A stretch of DNA of 41,684 nucleotides from Peptacetobacter sp. (GCF_029264495.1 NZ_JARIBH010000062.1:1-41684); one strand, 5' to 3'. Shown: positions 27,451 through 37,108, counted from the first letter of the stretch. The notes: generated by a model from the letters alone, not told the origin. Numbers and translations are program-made.

Positions 27451-28684
27451 CTTGTTTCACCTCACAATGTAGTTTTCGATATTCACTAGGGGTCATATTA
27501 CAAATTTTTTTAAATGCTCTAGAAAAAGATCTATCACAATTGAATCCTACATTTATAGCTATATCCAAAATTGTTAAATCTGTTGTCAATAGTAATGCTT
27601 CTGCATGTCTAATTCTATTAAATAAAATTATAGACTTATAACTAGATTTAAATTTTTCATGAATGATATTTCTTATTGTATTTTCTGATAAAAATAAATC
27701 TTTAGAAACTATTTTCAAGTCTATAGGAGATGAAAAATTATCATAAGTATAATTTAGAATTTGCATAAGACATGATGACATAATCATACCTCTATAAACA
27801 GAATTGTTATTTTGTGTTATAAGTTTATTTCTATATTCTATAGGTGTAGTATGCATATATTGTTTAAAAATTCTATAAAAAACTACTTCAGATGAAAATC
27901 CAGAATGTAGAGCGATATAGGATAAAGATAAATCTTCATATAAAAGAGCACTTGATGCTATATTAACCCTTATTCTATTTAAATTTTGAATAAAATTATA
28001 TCCACTAACATTTCTTAAATCTCGATTTAAAATAGTAGCAGTTGTATTAAATATTTTTGCAACACTATCTGCGGTTAAATCCTTATAGAAAAATTTACTC
28101 ATATATAAAATAGCCTTCCAAGCTAATGGCTTAGGAGAAGAAACATTATTTGAAGAATGATTTTTTATGCTAATATCAATAAAAATTTTAGCTAATTCTC
28201 CTAATATAGAAACTTTTATTAAAGATGCACCAGGAGTGAAAATTTCATCAAATTCAGAAAATTCATCAATAAGATCATTTACTCGTTCTGAATACTTATC
28301 ATCTAAATATATAATTGGTATTGCATCTACAATAGTATCTATAGCATTATGAGAAGGTTCTTTAAAAGCTAAAAAAGAAGATAAAGGATAGTCATATACA
28401 AATAATTTAAATTCTAAAGGTTCATATGAATTACATTTTATTGTAAAAGTATGGTAAGACTGCAACCAAATAAAAGTATTAGTTTTTAAATTAAATTCAA
28501 CTCCATTAATAATAATACTACCAGAACCATTAGTTATTAGAATTAGTAAAGATTCATTTTCAGAAATTGGTGGAGTAATGTCATTTATTTTGTGAGTCTG
28601 TAAACGAAGATATCTGTCTTTATTTACAAAAAATGAATTAGTTGGCTTACCACAAATTGGTTTGGATCTAGGTATATCTTCCAT
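27443..28684 (-). CDS. AraC-family regulator with two HTH domains, probable bai operon regulator (BarA-like)
   Basis: A 413-residue protein, longer than the usual 280-300. A cupin-like sensor covers about 1-180. A first AraC-type domain follows (about 190-285: DLTADSVAKIFNTTATIL, then LSLSYIALHSGFSSEVVFYR and TPIEYRNKL). A second complete one (about 300-405: DLKIVSKDLFLSENTIRN, then LTILDIAINVGFNCDRSF and MTPSEYRKL) ends the chain. Each domain has both HTH units, so this is an unusual tandem. It is divergent from baiB with a 509-nt gap and is translationally coupled to the sensor-only gene. Bile acid sensing is inferred from position. A 21-bp-period direct repeat lies 50 nt before its start. 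Confidence 0.8.
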   Translation of the reverse strand: MEDIPRSKPICGKPTNSFFVNKDRYLRLQTHKINDITPPISENESLLILITNGSGSIIINGVEFNLKTNTFIWLQSYHTFTIKCNSYEPLEFKLFVYDYPLSSFLAFKEPSHNAIDTIVDAIPIIYLDDKYSERVNDLIDEFSEFDEIFTPGASLIKVSILGELAKIFIDISIKNHSSNNVSSPKPLAWKAILYMSKFFYKDLTADSVAKIFNTTATILNRDLRNVSGYNFIQNLNRIRVNIASSALLYEDLSLSYIALHSGFSSEVVFYRIFKQYMHTTPIEYRNKLITQNNNSVYRGMIMSSCLMQILNYTYDNFSSPIDLKIVSKDLFLSENTIRNIIHEKFKSSYKSIILFNRIRHAEALLLTTDLTILDIAINVGFNCDRSFSRAFKKICNMTPSEYRKLHCEVKQDE

Positions 28685-28733
28685 AAAAATCTCTCCTTTT
28701 AAGATTAATATATAAATTCTAATACAAAATATA

Positions 28734-28774
28734 TTATATCACGATTGATAAAAATTATATCAGAATTGATAAAA
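28734..28774. repeat. Two 20-bp direct repeats at 21-bp spacing, candidate AraC operator
   Basis: TTATATCACGATTGATAAAA (28734-28753) and TTATATCAGAATTGATAAAA (28755-28774) match at 18 of 20 positions and are offset by exactly two helical turns. This is the geometry of paired AraC half-sites such as araI1-I2. They lie 50-90 bp before the AraC gene start and overlap a possible -10, so autoregulation is likely. The alternative is two chance AT-rich promoter-like copies. Confidence 0.6.
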
Positions 28775-29193
28775 TATAATTATTAATATTATTAATAATT
28801 TCTATATTAAAAAAATTATAGATTTTAAATACTAAAAAAACATACATTGTTAAAAATATATTTCTAAAAACGATTTCAAAAAATAAATAATCTCGAATAA
28901 ATAAAAATTTTTTTCATTATAACACAATAAATACTTAAAAGTATTAAAGTGTCAATATCAATAGAATATAACATCAATATTATGAAATATCTATAAATCG
29001 AATCTAAAAGTTATAAAAATATCATATTTTGTCCGTTAGTTGATTATAAAGTGATTATCAAAAATGTATATAGTGTGTTATGAAATGAGAGGTTATTATA
29101 ACTTTACTCATTTATAAAAATGTTAAGATAATATCAAGACAAAGATAAACGAACTAATTAAGCTCATATAAAAGGAGGGACAAAGTTTTAGAT
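28775..29193 (+). promoter_or_regulatory. bai operon control region
   Basis: About 420 nt of AT-rich DNA without ORFs between the AraC repeats and baiB. Visible are TTGATTATAAAGTGATTATCAA (22 bases as TTGATTAT, AAAGTG, ATTATCAA; 29040-29061), which is both an inverted repeat (one mismatched pair) and a 12-bp-spaced direct repeat of TGATTAT. A TATAAC (29097-29102) has no good -35, as expected for an activator-dependent promoter. The ribosome binding site AGGAGG (29173-29178) stands 15 nt before the baiB ATG, which is unusually far. Confidence 0.45.
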
Positions 29194-30720
29194 ATGGGAG
29201 AAAAAAAATACAATAAATATTTTAATAAATTTAATTCTGGGATATCAGATTTTGTCACTCCAGGAAAGCAACTAGAGTACATATCAAATGTAAAACCTAA
29301 TGAAACAGCAATTATTTACATAGATAAAGAAGATAATGTAAAAAATATTACTTGGAAAGATCTTCATATCTACTCAAATAAACTTGCTTGGTATCTTATA
29401 AAAAAAGGGTTTGGAAAAGGAAAGGTTGCAATGGTATCTTTTCCAAATGGGATAGAACATATTTTGTCTACTCTTGCAATTTGGAAAACAGGTGGATGTT
29501 ATATGCCAGTATCATGCAAAATAACAGACACCGAGCTAAAAAAGATATGTAAAATTATTAAACCATCAGTTTCTTTTATAGACAAAGAAATGCCTTGTAA
29601 AACAGAAATTATAAATATTGATTCTATAATAGATATTTGTAAAGATGAATCTGAAAAAATGCCAAAGGATGTAGAAGCAAATCCAAATATGATATCTCCA
29701 TCAGGAGGAACAACTGGAGATTTCAAATTTATAAAACAAAATATGGCAAGTGGAATGTCTGATGAAATTATAAAAAATTGGTTTAAAATGTCTGGAATGG
29801 AATTTGAACAAAGACAATTGCTTGTTGGACCGTTGTTTCATGGAGCACCACATACGGCAGCATTTAATGGACTTTTTGTAGGGAATACTATTATTATACC
29901 TAGAAATTTAAGACCAGAAAAAATAGTGGAGTATATCAAAAAATATAAAATAGAATTTATTCAGATGATACCTACATTGATGAACAGAATAATAAAGTTA
30001 CAAGATTTTAATAAAGAAGACTTTAAATCTATAAAAGCATTACATCATACAGGAGGGTATTGTTCTCCATATTTAAAGGAAAAATGGATTAATACAATAG
30101 GAGCTAAAAAAGTTTATGAAATGTATTCTATGACAGAAGCAATAGGAATTACCTATATAAGAGGAGATGATTGGTTAAATCATTATGGAAGTATTGGTAA
30201 AGCTTTTGGAGATAGCAAAATATCAATAAGAGATGAAAAAGGAAATGAACTAGGTCCAAATGAAGTTGGAGAAATATATATGACATCACCAGATAATTAT
30301 TGTATGACAGAATATATAAATCATAAACCATTGGAAGTAAAAGATGGTGGATATAGAAGTGTTGGCGATTTTGGATACTTAGATGAAGATGGATACCTTT
30401 ATTTTTCTGATAGAAGAAGCGATATGCTTGTTATTGGTGGAGAAAATGTATTTGCAACAGAAGTTGAGACAGTACTTACATCTAATGAAAAAGTAGTTGA
30501 TGCAGTTGTAGTGGGAATACCAGATGAAGAATGGGGAAGAAGACTACATGCAATAGTACAAAAAAAAGAAGAAATTACAGAAAATGAATTGATAGAATAT
30601 TTGAAAAAAAATTTATTACCATATAAAATCCCTAAAAATTTTACATTTGTAAATTGTATACCTAGAGGTGAAAATGGAAAATTAAATAGAAGTATGGTAT
30701 TAAAAAAAATAATTGGTTAA
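29194..30720 (+). CDS. baiB: Bile acid CoA ligase
   Basis: Activates cholate or chenodeoxycholate to the CoA thioester with ATP, the first step of 7alpha-dehydroxylation. The 508-residue ANL-family protein has the P-loop SPSGGTTGDFK (168-178; the usual TSGTTG is varied), YSMTEA in motif A5, GYRSVGDFGYLDEDG and SDRRSDML (A8), and the C-terminal catalytic Lys in GENGKLNR. It is first in the bai operon. Its Ile codons mix ATT with ATA more than baiCD-baiH do. A 73-nt gap leads to baiCD. Confidence 0.93.
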   Translation: MGEKKYNKYFNKFNSGISDFVTPGKQLEYISNVKPNETAIIYIDKEDNVKNITWKDLHIYSNKLAWYLIKKGFGKGKVAMVSFPNGIEHILSTLAIWKTGGCYMPVSCKITDTELKKICKIIKPSVSFIDKEMPCKTEIINIDSIIDICKDESEKMPKDVEANPNMISPSGGTTGDFKFIKQNMASGMSDEIIKNWFKMSGMEFEQRQLLVGPLFHGAPHTAAFNGLFVGNTIIIPRNLRPEKIVEYIKKYKIEFIQMIPTLMNRIIKLQDFNKEDFKSIKALHHTGGYCSPYLKEKWINTIGAKKVYEMYSMTEAIGITYIRGDDWLNHYGSIGKAFGDSKISIRDEKGNELGPNEVGEIYMTSPDNYCMTEYINHKPLEVKDGGYRSVGDFGYLDEDGYLYFSDRRSDMLVIGGENVFATEVETVLTSNEKVVDAVVVGIPDEEWGRRLHAIVQKKEEITENELIEYLKKNLLPYKIPKNFTFVNCIPRGENGKLNRSMVLKKIIG

Positions 30721-30793
30721 GAGATACTTTAGCGAGATATCTGCAAAATGCAGTAATAATAATTATAAAATAGAAATTAGGAGGCTTAATGCA

Positions 30794-32713
30794 ATGAGTT
30801 ATGATGCACTTTTTTCACCATTCAAAATTAGAGGGCTTGAACTAAAAAATAGAATAGTTCTTCCTGGTATGAATACAAAAATGGTAAAAAATAAACATAA
30901 AATAAGTGATGATATGATAGCTTATCATGTGGAAAGAGCAAAAGCAGGATGTGCACTAAATATATTTGAATGTGTTGCTCTATGTCCAGCACCACATGCA
31001 TATATGTATATGGGACTTTATACAGATGAACATGTAGAACAATTAAAAAAATTAACAGATGCAGTACATAAAGTAGATGGAAAAATGGCTATCCAATTAT
31101 GGCATGGAGGTTTCAGTCCACAAATGTTCTTTGATGAAACAAACACACTTGAAACACCAGATACATTATCTGTAGAACGTATACATGAGATAGTAGAAGA
31201 ATTTGGAAGAGGTGCAAAAAGAGCAGTAGAAGCTGGATTTGATGCAGTAGAATTCCATGCAGCACACAGCTATTTACCACACGAATTTTTAAGTCCAGGA
31301 ATGAATAAACGTACAGATGAATATGGAGGTAGTTTTGAAAATCGCTGTAGATTTTGCTATGAAGTTGTAAAAGCTATAAGAGATAATATTCCAGAAGAAA
31401 TGCCATTTTTCATGAGAGTTGATTGTATAGATGAATTAATGGATGAAGTTATGTCAGAAGAAGAAATAGTTAAATTTATAAATAACTGTGCTGACTTAGG
31501 TGTTGATATAGCTGATTTATCTAGAGGTAATGCTCAATCTTTTGCAACAGTATATGAAGTACCACCATTTAACTTACAACATGGATTCAATATAGAAAAT
31601 ATATATAACATAAAGAAACAAATAAAAATTCCAGCTATGGGAGTTGGACGTATAAATACTGGAGAAATGGCTAATAAAGTAATAGCTGAAGGAAAATTTG
31701 ACTTAGTAGGAATAGGAAGAGCACAATTAGCAGATCCTCACTGGATAGAAAAAGTTAGAAATGGAAAAGAAGATTTAATAAAACATTGTGTAGGATGTGA
31801 CCAAGGTTGTTATGATGCAGTTATAAATCCTAAAATGAGTCACATAACTTGTACTCGTAATCCAGGATTATGTTTAGAGTATAAAGAAGTAAAAGAAGTA
31901 GATGAACCTAAAAAAGTAATGATTATAGGTGGAGGTATGGCTGGTATATCAGCAGCAGAAGTTCTAAAAAAACGTGGTCATGAACCAGTTATTTTTGAAG
32001 CTTCAGACCGCTTAGGTGGACAATTTATATTAGCAGGAAAAGCTCCAATGAAAGATGATTGGGTTAAAGCAGTAGAATGGGAAAATAAAGAAGTTGAACG
32101 CTTAGGAATAGAAGTTAGATATAACACAAAAGTAACACCAGAATTAATAGAAGAATTTAAACCAGATCATGTAGTAATCGCAATTGGTTCTGACTATGTA
32201 GCACCAGATATTCCAGGAATAGACGGAGAAAATGTATATTCTCAATATCAAGCACTTAATGAAGATGTTAAATTAAGTGGTCATGTTGCAGTTGTTGGTT
32301 GTGGTTGGGTAGGAGCTGAAGTAGCTGAATATCTAGCTGCTAGAGGTGCACAAGTAACAGTAATAGAAAGAAAAGGTGTTGGAACTGGATTAAGTATGCT
32401 TCGTAGAATGTTTATTGGACCTGAGTTTAAATACTATAAAATTAATAAAATGTCTGGAACTAATGTAGTAGGAATAGAACCAGGAAAACTAAACTATATA
32501 ATGACAGATAGAAAAACTAAAGAAACAATAGAAGGAAGTTTAGAATGTGATTCTGTAGTAATTTGTACAGGAATAACAAAAAGACCAAGTGAAAATCTAC
32601 AAGAAAAATGTAATGAATTAAAAATACCATTCAATGTAATTGGTGATGCAGCAAGTACAAGAGATTTAAGAATAGCTGCTGCAGAAGGATATGAAGTTGG
32701 TATGGATATATAA
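30794..32713 (+). CDS. baiCD: 3-oxo-Delta4-cholenoyl-CoA oxidoreductase
   Basis: An old-yellow-enzyme/FadH-type flavoprotein that introduces, and later removes, the Delta4 double bond of the 3-oxo bile acid CoA. The 639-residue form from ATG 30794 matches BaiCD length; AGGAGG lies 9 nt before it. The frame is open from 30713, but that would add 27 residues overlapping the baiB end. An FMN TIM barrel (about 1-340) is followed by Fe-S cysteines C332, C335, C339 and C353, then the FAD/NAD domain with MIIGGGMAGISAAEVL (about 376). It is paralogous to BaiH in this window; its last cysteine spacing (13 residues) differs from the usual 11. Confidence 0.93.
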   Translation: MSYDALFSPFKIRGLELKNRIVLPGMNTKMVKNKHKISDDMIAYHVERAKAGCALNIFECVALCPAPHAYMYMGLYTDEHVEQLKKLTDAVHKVDGKMAIQLWHGGFSPQMFFDETNTLETPDTLSVERIHEIVEEFGRGAKRAVEAGFDAVEFHAAHSYLPHEFLSPGMNKRTDEYGGSFENRCRFCYEVVKAIRDNIPEEMPFFMRVDCIDELMDEVMSEEEIVKFINNCADLGVDIADLSRGNAQSFATVYEVPPFNLQHGFNIENIYNIKKQIKIPAMGVGRINTGEMANKVIAEGKFDLVGIGRAQLADPHWIEKVRNGKEDLIKHCVGCDQGCYDAVINPKMSHITCTRNPGLCLEYKEVKEVDEPKKVMIIGGGMAGISAAEVLKKRGHEPVIFEASDRLGGQFILAGKAPMKDDWVKAVEWENKEVERLGIEVRYNTKVTPELIEEFKPDHVVIAIGSDYVAPDIPGIDGENVYSQYQALNEDVKLSGHVAVVGCGWVGAEVAEYLAARGAQVTVIERKGVGTGLSMLRRMFIGPEFKYYKINKMSGTNVVGIEPGKLNYIMTDRKTKETIEGSLECDSVVICTGITKRPSENLQEKCNELKIPFNVIGDAASTRDLRIAAAEGYEVGMDI

Positions 32714-32738
32714 TTAAATTATTTTGGAGGAAGGAAAA

Positions 32739-33239
32739 ATGAATTTAGAAGAAAGAATAGAAATTTTAGAAAAAGAAATTCAAAAAATGAAAGACATAGA
32801 AGCTATAAAAGAATTAAAAGCTAAATATTTTCGTTGTCTAGATGGTAAATTATGGGATGAGTTAGAAACAACTCTTTCTCCTAATATAGAAACATCTTAT
32901 TCTGATGGTAAATTAGTATTTCATAGTCCAAAAGAAGTAACTGATTATTTAAAAAGCACTATGCCAAAAGAAGAAATCAGTATGCATATGGGGCATACAC
33001 CTGAAATAACTATAGAAGATGAAAATACAGCTACAGGAAGATGGTATTTAGAAGATAAATTAATATTTACTGATGGTAAATACAAAGATGTTGGAATAAA
33101 TGGTGGTGCATTCTATACAGACAAATATGAAAAAATAGACGGTAAATGGTATATAAAAGAAACTGGATATGTTCGTATATATGAAGAACATTTTATGAGA
33201 GATCCTAAAATACATATAACTAGAAATATGCATAAATAA
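32739..33239 (+). CDS. baiE: Bile acid 7alpha-dehydratase
   Basis: Removes water across C6-C7, the rate-limiting, defining step of the pathway. The 166-residue SnoaL-like/NTF2-fold protein starts at ATG 32739 after GGAGGAAGG. A TTG at 32724 would overlap that ribosome binding site. All residues reported for the Clostridium scindens active site fall at the same numbers: Tyr30, Asp35, His83, Asp106 and Arg146. The identical length and residue register make this the firmest single marker that the operon is a true bai operon. Confidence 0.97.
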   Translation: MNLEERIEILEKEIQKMKDIEAIKELKAKYFRCLDGKLWDELETTLSPNIETSYSDGKLVFHSPKEVTDYLKSTMPKEEISMHMGHTPEITIEDENTATGRWYLEDKLIFTDGKYKDVGINGGAFYTDKYEKIDGKWYIKETGYVRIYEEHFMRDPKIHITRNMHK

Positions 33240-33272
33240 GAAAAATATATAAATAATTAAGGAGGAAAGATT

Positions 33273-34022
33273 ATGAATTTAGTACAAGATAAAGTAGTTA
33301 TCATAACAGGAGGAACAAGTGGAATAGGACTTTGTGCAACAAAAATATTTATAGAAAATGGTGCAACAGTATCTATATTTGGTAAAACTCAAGAAGAAGT
33401 AGATACTACAATAGCTGAATTAAAAGAATTATACCCAGATAAAGAAGTATTAGGTTTTGCTCCAGATTTAACTAAAAGAGAAGAAGTAATGGCTGCAGTA
33501 AGTACAGTTGCTCAAAAATATGGAAAACTTGATGTCATGATAAACAATGCTGGTATCACAAGTAATAATGTATTTAGTAGAGTAAGTGAAGAAGAATTTA
33601 AAACATTAATAGATATAAATGTTATAGGTGTATTTAATGGAGCTTGGGCTGCATATCAATGCATGAAAGAAAGAAAAGAAGGTGTAATAATAAATACAGC
33701 ATCAGTAACAGGTATATATGGTTCATTATCAGGAATAGGATACCCAACTAGTAAAGCTGGTGTAGTAGGATTAACTCATGCTTTAGGAAGAGAAATAATA
33801 CGTAAAAATATAAGAGTTGTAGGTGTTGCTCCTGGTGTTGTAAATACTCCAATGGTTGGTGGAATGCCAAAAGAAATATTAGAAGGATATTTAAAAACAT
33901 TCCCAATGAAAAGAATGTTAGAACCAGAAGAAATAGCTAATACATATTTATTCTTAGCTTCTGATTTAGCAAGTGGTATAACTGCTACAACTATAAGTGT
34001 TGATGGAGCTTATAGACCATAA
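33273..34022 (+). CDS. baiA: 3alpha-hydroxysteroid dehydrogenase (bile acid, NAD-dependent)
   Basis: A short-chain dehydrogenase that oxidises the 3alpha-OH of bile acid CoA thioesters at the start and reduces the 3-oxo group at the end. The 249 residues show TGGTSGIG (12-19), NNAG (91-94), Ser144, Tyr157 and Lys161. Glu42, reported to exclude NADP+ in BaiA2, is kept, so NAD(H) use is expected. It has its own AAGGAGG. This is the operon copy (BaiA2-type); no second baiA is seen in the window. Confidence 0.95.
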   Translation: MNLVQDKVVIITGGTSGIGLCATKIFIENGATVSIFGKTQEEVDTTIAELKELYPDKEVLGFAPDLTKREEVMAAVSTVAQKYGKLDVMINNAGITSNNVFSRVSEEEFKTLIDINVIGVFNGAWAAYQCMKERKEGVIINTASVTGIYGSLSGIGYPTSKAGVVGLTHALGREIIRKNIRVVGVAPGVVNTPMVGGMPKEILEGYLKTFPMKRMLEPEEIANTYLFLASDLASGITATTISVDGAYRP

Positions 34023-34078
34023 ATTTAATTTAGAAAATAATACTATTACATAAATTGTTTATCAAAAGGAGAAGAAAA

Positions 34079-35359
34079 ATGGCTGGATTAAAAGATTTTC
34101 CTAAATTTGGGGCACTTTCAGGATTAAAAATATTAGATAGTGGATCTAATATAGCAGGACCTTTAGGAGGTGGACTTTTAGCAGAATGTGGTGCTACAGT
34201 AGTTCATTTTGAAGGGCCAAAAAAACCAGATAACCAACGTGGATGGTATGGATATCCTCAAAATCATAGAAATCAATTATCAATGGTTGCAGATATAAAA
34301 TCTGAAGAAGGAAGAAAAATATTTTTAGAATTAATAAAATGGGCCGATATATGGGTAGAATCATCAAAAGGTGGACAATATGATAGATTAGGACTTTCTG
34401 ATGAAGTTATATGGGAAGTAAATCCTAAACTTGCTATAGTACATGTATCTGGATATGGTCAAACTGGTGATCCATCATATGTAAAAAGAGCTTCATATGA
34501 TGCTGTAGGACAAGCATTTAGTGGATATATGTCATTAAATGGAGTTAATGAATCTTTAAAAATAAATCCATATTTAAGTGATTTTGTATGCGGTCTTACT
34601 ACATGTTGGACAATGCTTGCTTGTTATGTTAGTACACAATTAACAGGTAAAGGTGAATCAGTAGATGTTGCACAGTATGAAGCACTAGCAAGAATAATGG
34701 ATGGACGTATGATTCAATATGCAACAGATGGAGTAAAAGTACCTAAAACAGGTAATAAAGATGCTCAAGCTGCACTATTTAGTTTCTATACTTGTAAAGA
34801 TGGAAGAACTATATTTATTGGTATGACTGGTGCAGAAGTTTGTAAAAGAGGATTCCCTATAATAGGACTTCCAGTTCCAGGAAGTGGAGATCCAGATTTC
34901 CCAGAAGGATTCAATGGATGGATGATAGATTCACCTGTTGGTCAAAGAATGGAAAGAGCTATGGAAAAATACGTTTCAGAAAGAACAATGCCAGAAGTTG
35001 AAAAAGCAATGCAAGAAGCACTTATACCATGTCAAAGGGTATATGAATTAGAAGATTGTTTAAATGACCCACATTGGAATGCTCGTGGAACAATAATGGA
35101 ATGGGATGATCCTATGATGGGACATATAAAAGGTCTTGGTTTAATAAATAAATTTAAAAATAATCCTTCAGAAATCTGGAGAGGTGCTCCATTATTTGGA
35201 ATGGATAATAGAGATATACTTAAAGATCTTGGATATTCAGAAGAAGATATAGATAGCTTATATGAAAGAGGAATAGTAAACGAGTTTGATTTAGAAAAAA
35301 CAATAAAACGTTATCAATTAGATAAAGTAATACCTCATATGGCTAAAAAAGACAAATAA
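34079..35359 (+). CDS. baiF: Bile acid CoA-transferase
   Basis: A class III CoA-transferase that moves CoA from a product bile acid to incoming primary bile acid, saving ATP. From ATG 34079 (AAAGGAG just before) the protein has 426 residues, the BaiF length; the frame is open from a TTG at 34055 but that start is unlikely. The catalytic Asp is about residue 168 in PYLSDFVCGL, and the family pattern GKGESVDVAQYEAL follows. A hairpin without a T run lies after it. Confidence 0.94.
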   Translation: MAGLKDFPKFGALSGLKILDSGSNIAGPLGGGLLAECGATVVHFEGPKKPDNQRGWYGYPQNHRNQLSMVADIKSEEGRKIFLELIKWADIWVESSKGGQYDRLGLSDEVIWEVNPKLAIVHVSGYGQTGDPSYVKRASYDAVGQAFSGYMSLNGVNESLKINPYLSDFVCGLTTCWTMLACYVSTQLTGKGESVDVAQYEALARIMDGRMIQYATDGVKVPKTGNKDAQAALFSFYTCKDGRTIFIGMTGAEVCKRGFPIIGLPVPGSGDPDFPEGFNGWMIDSPVGQRMERAMEKYVSERTMPEVEKAMQEALIPCQRVYELEDCLNDPHWNARGTIMEWDDPMMGHIKGLGLINKFKNNPSEIWRGAPLFGMDNRDILKDLGYSEEDIDSLYERGIVNEFDLEKTIKRYQLDKVIPHMAKKDK

Positions 35360-35380
35360 TATTTAATCAAAAAGTAATAT

Positions 35381-35412
35381 CAAGCCTGCCAAATGTTATT
35401 TTGACAGGCTTG
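35381..35412 (+). other. Strong hairpin without U tract between baiF and baiG
   Basis: CAAGCCTG (35381-35388) pairs with CAGGCTTG (35405-35412), and CAAA with TTTG inside, with one mismatch. It is GC-rich for this genome. ATGTGTAAAT follows, so a classical terminator is absent. It may protect or process the mRNA, or work with a factor to lower baiG expression. Confidence 0.55.
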
Positions 35413-35449
35413 ATGTGTAAATAAATAAAATTCTTAAAAGGAGAAAAAA

Positions 35450-36871
35450 ATGTTATCTACTAAAGAAAACTATAAAAGAGGATTTATACCATTTGCAATA
35501 GCAGCATTATTGGTAGGATTAGTAGGAGGGTTTACAGCAGTACTTGCACCAGCTTTTGTTGCAGATATGGGGCTTAATGATAACAATACAACATGGATTT
35601 CATTATCACTAGCAATGTCAACAGCTGCTTGTGCACCTATATTAGGGAAATTAGGAGATGTTCTTGGACGTAGAAAAACTTTATTATTAGGAATGATAAT
35701 ATTTACAATAGGAAATATATTAACAGCAATATCTTCTTCTTTAGTGTTTATGCTAGGAGCAAGATTTATTGTTGGGATAGGAACAGCCGCAATAGCACCT
35801 ATAATAATGGCTTATATAGTAACTGAATATCCACAAGAAGAAATGGGAAAAGGATTTGCTTTATATATGTTAATATCAAGTGGAGCAGTAGTTGTTGGAC
35901 CAACTTGTGGTGGATTAATAATGCAATTATTTGGCTGGAGAATGATGATGTGGGTATGTGTTGCACTATGCATAATTACATTTTTTATATGTTCAGTCAT
36001 GATAAAGAAAACAAAATTTGAAAAGAAAGATCTTAGTGATTTTGATAAAAAAGGTTCAATATATGTATTAATATTCTTCAGTTTATTATTATGTATACCA
36101 TCATTTGGTCAAAATATAGGATGGGTATCTAAACCATTTATATTAGTAAGTATAGTATCAATAGTAGTATTAATATTATTAATAAAAGAAGAGAAAAAAG
36201 CAGAAAATCCAATATTAAGTGGTAAATTTATGAAACGTAAGGAATTTATTTTACCAATTATAATACTATTCCTTACTCAAGGATTAATGCAAGCGAATAT
36301 GACAGATGTAATATTATTTGTTAGAGCGACACAACCAGAAAATACAATAATATCAAGTTTTGCTATATCAATACTTTATATAGGAATGTCATTAGGTGCA
36401 GTATTTATAGGGCCTATGGCAGATAAGAAAGAACCAAAAACAGTTCTTACTGGTTCACTTTTATTTACAGGTATTGGATGTGCAATGATGATTTTATTTA
36501 ATGAAACATCTAAGTTTGCTATATTTGCTGGGTCTTTAGGAATGTTAGGTATAGGACTTGGAGGAAATGCAACAATATTAATGAAAGTATGTCTTTCAGG
36601 CTTAAATCAATCAGAAGCTGGCTCAGGAACAGGAACTTATGGACTATTTCGTGATATATCAGCTCCATTTGGAGTAGCAGTATTTGTACCATTATTTGCA
36701 AATACAGTAACTAATAAAATGGAAAGCATATTATCTAGTGGTGCTACAAATGAAGTAGCTAAATCAGTAGCTTCTGTTTCATCTATTCATACATTAGCAT
36801 TAGTTGAAATAATTTGTATAATCATAGCTATAGTAGCAGTAAGGATGTTACCGAAGATACATAATAAATAG
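35450..36871 (+). CDS. baiG: Bile acid transporter, major facilitator superfamily
   Basis: Proton-driven uptake of unconjugated primary bile acids. The 473-residue protein has about 14 hydrophobic helices. The MFS motif A appears as GKLGDVLGRRKTLLLG near residue 66-81, and a motif C-like glycine/proline stretch (SSGAVVVGPTCGG) near 143-155. Length and operon position match BaiG. ATG follows AAAGGAG. A classical terminator lies directly after it, so it closes the main bai transcript. Confidence 0.93.
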   Translation: MLSTKENYKRGFIPFAIAALLVGLVGGFTAVLAPAFVADMGLNDNNTTWISLSLAMSTAACAPILGKLGDVLGRRKTLLLGMIIFTIGNILTAISSSLVFMLGARFIVGIGTAAIAPIIMAYIVTEYPQEEMGKGFALYMLISSGAVVVGPTCGGLIMQLFGWRMMMWVCVALCIITFFICSVMIKKTKFEKKDLSDFDKKGSIYVLIFFSLLLCIPSFGQNIGWVSKPFILVSIVSIVVLILLIKEEKKAENPILSGKFMKRKEFILPIIILFLTQGLMQANMTDVILFVRATQPENTIISSFAISILYIGMSLGAVFIGPMADKKEPKTVLTGSLLFTGIGCAMMILFNETSKFAIFAGSLGMLGIGLGGNATILMKVCLSGLNQSEAGSGTGTYGLFRDISAPFGVAVFVPLFANTVTNKMESILSSGATNEVAKSVASVSSIHTLALVEIICIIIAIVAVRMLPKIHNK

Positions 36872-36877
36872 TATGTT

Positions 36878-36905
36878 AAAAAGGGGACAGTTGTTCCCCT
36901 TTTAT
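36878..36905 (+). terminator. Terminator after baiG
   Basis: AAAAAGGGGA (36878-36887) pairs with TCCCCTTTT (36895-36903), 7-nt loop, T-rich end. It separates baiG from baiH. Confidence 0.85.
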
Positions 36906-37108
36906 TTTGAAAATTAATAAAAATTTACAAACTTAGAATATAAATTTAATAATAATAAATTTATAAAGTAATACAGTATTTGATAAGATTTTGTCGAATG
37001 TTAAAAAAGATTTTTTGATATTATAAACTCAAAGAAAGATACTTTGCAAAGTCAGTAAAAAATAAAGATATATAGAAAATAAATTAAATCTTGAAAGGAA
37101 AAATAATT

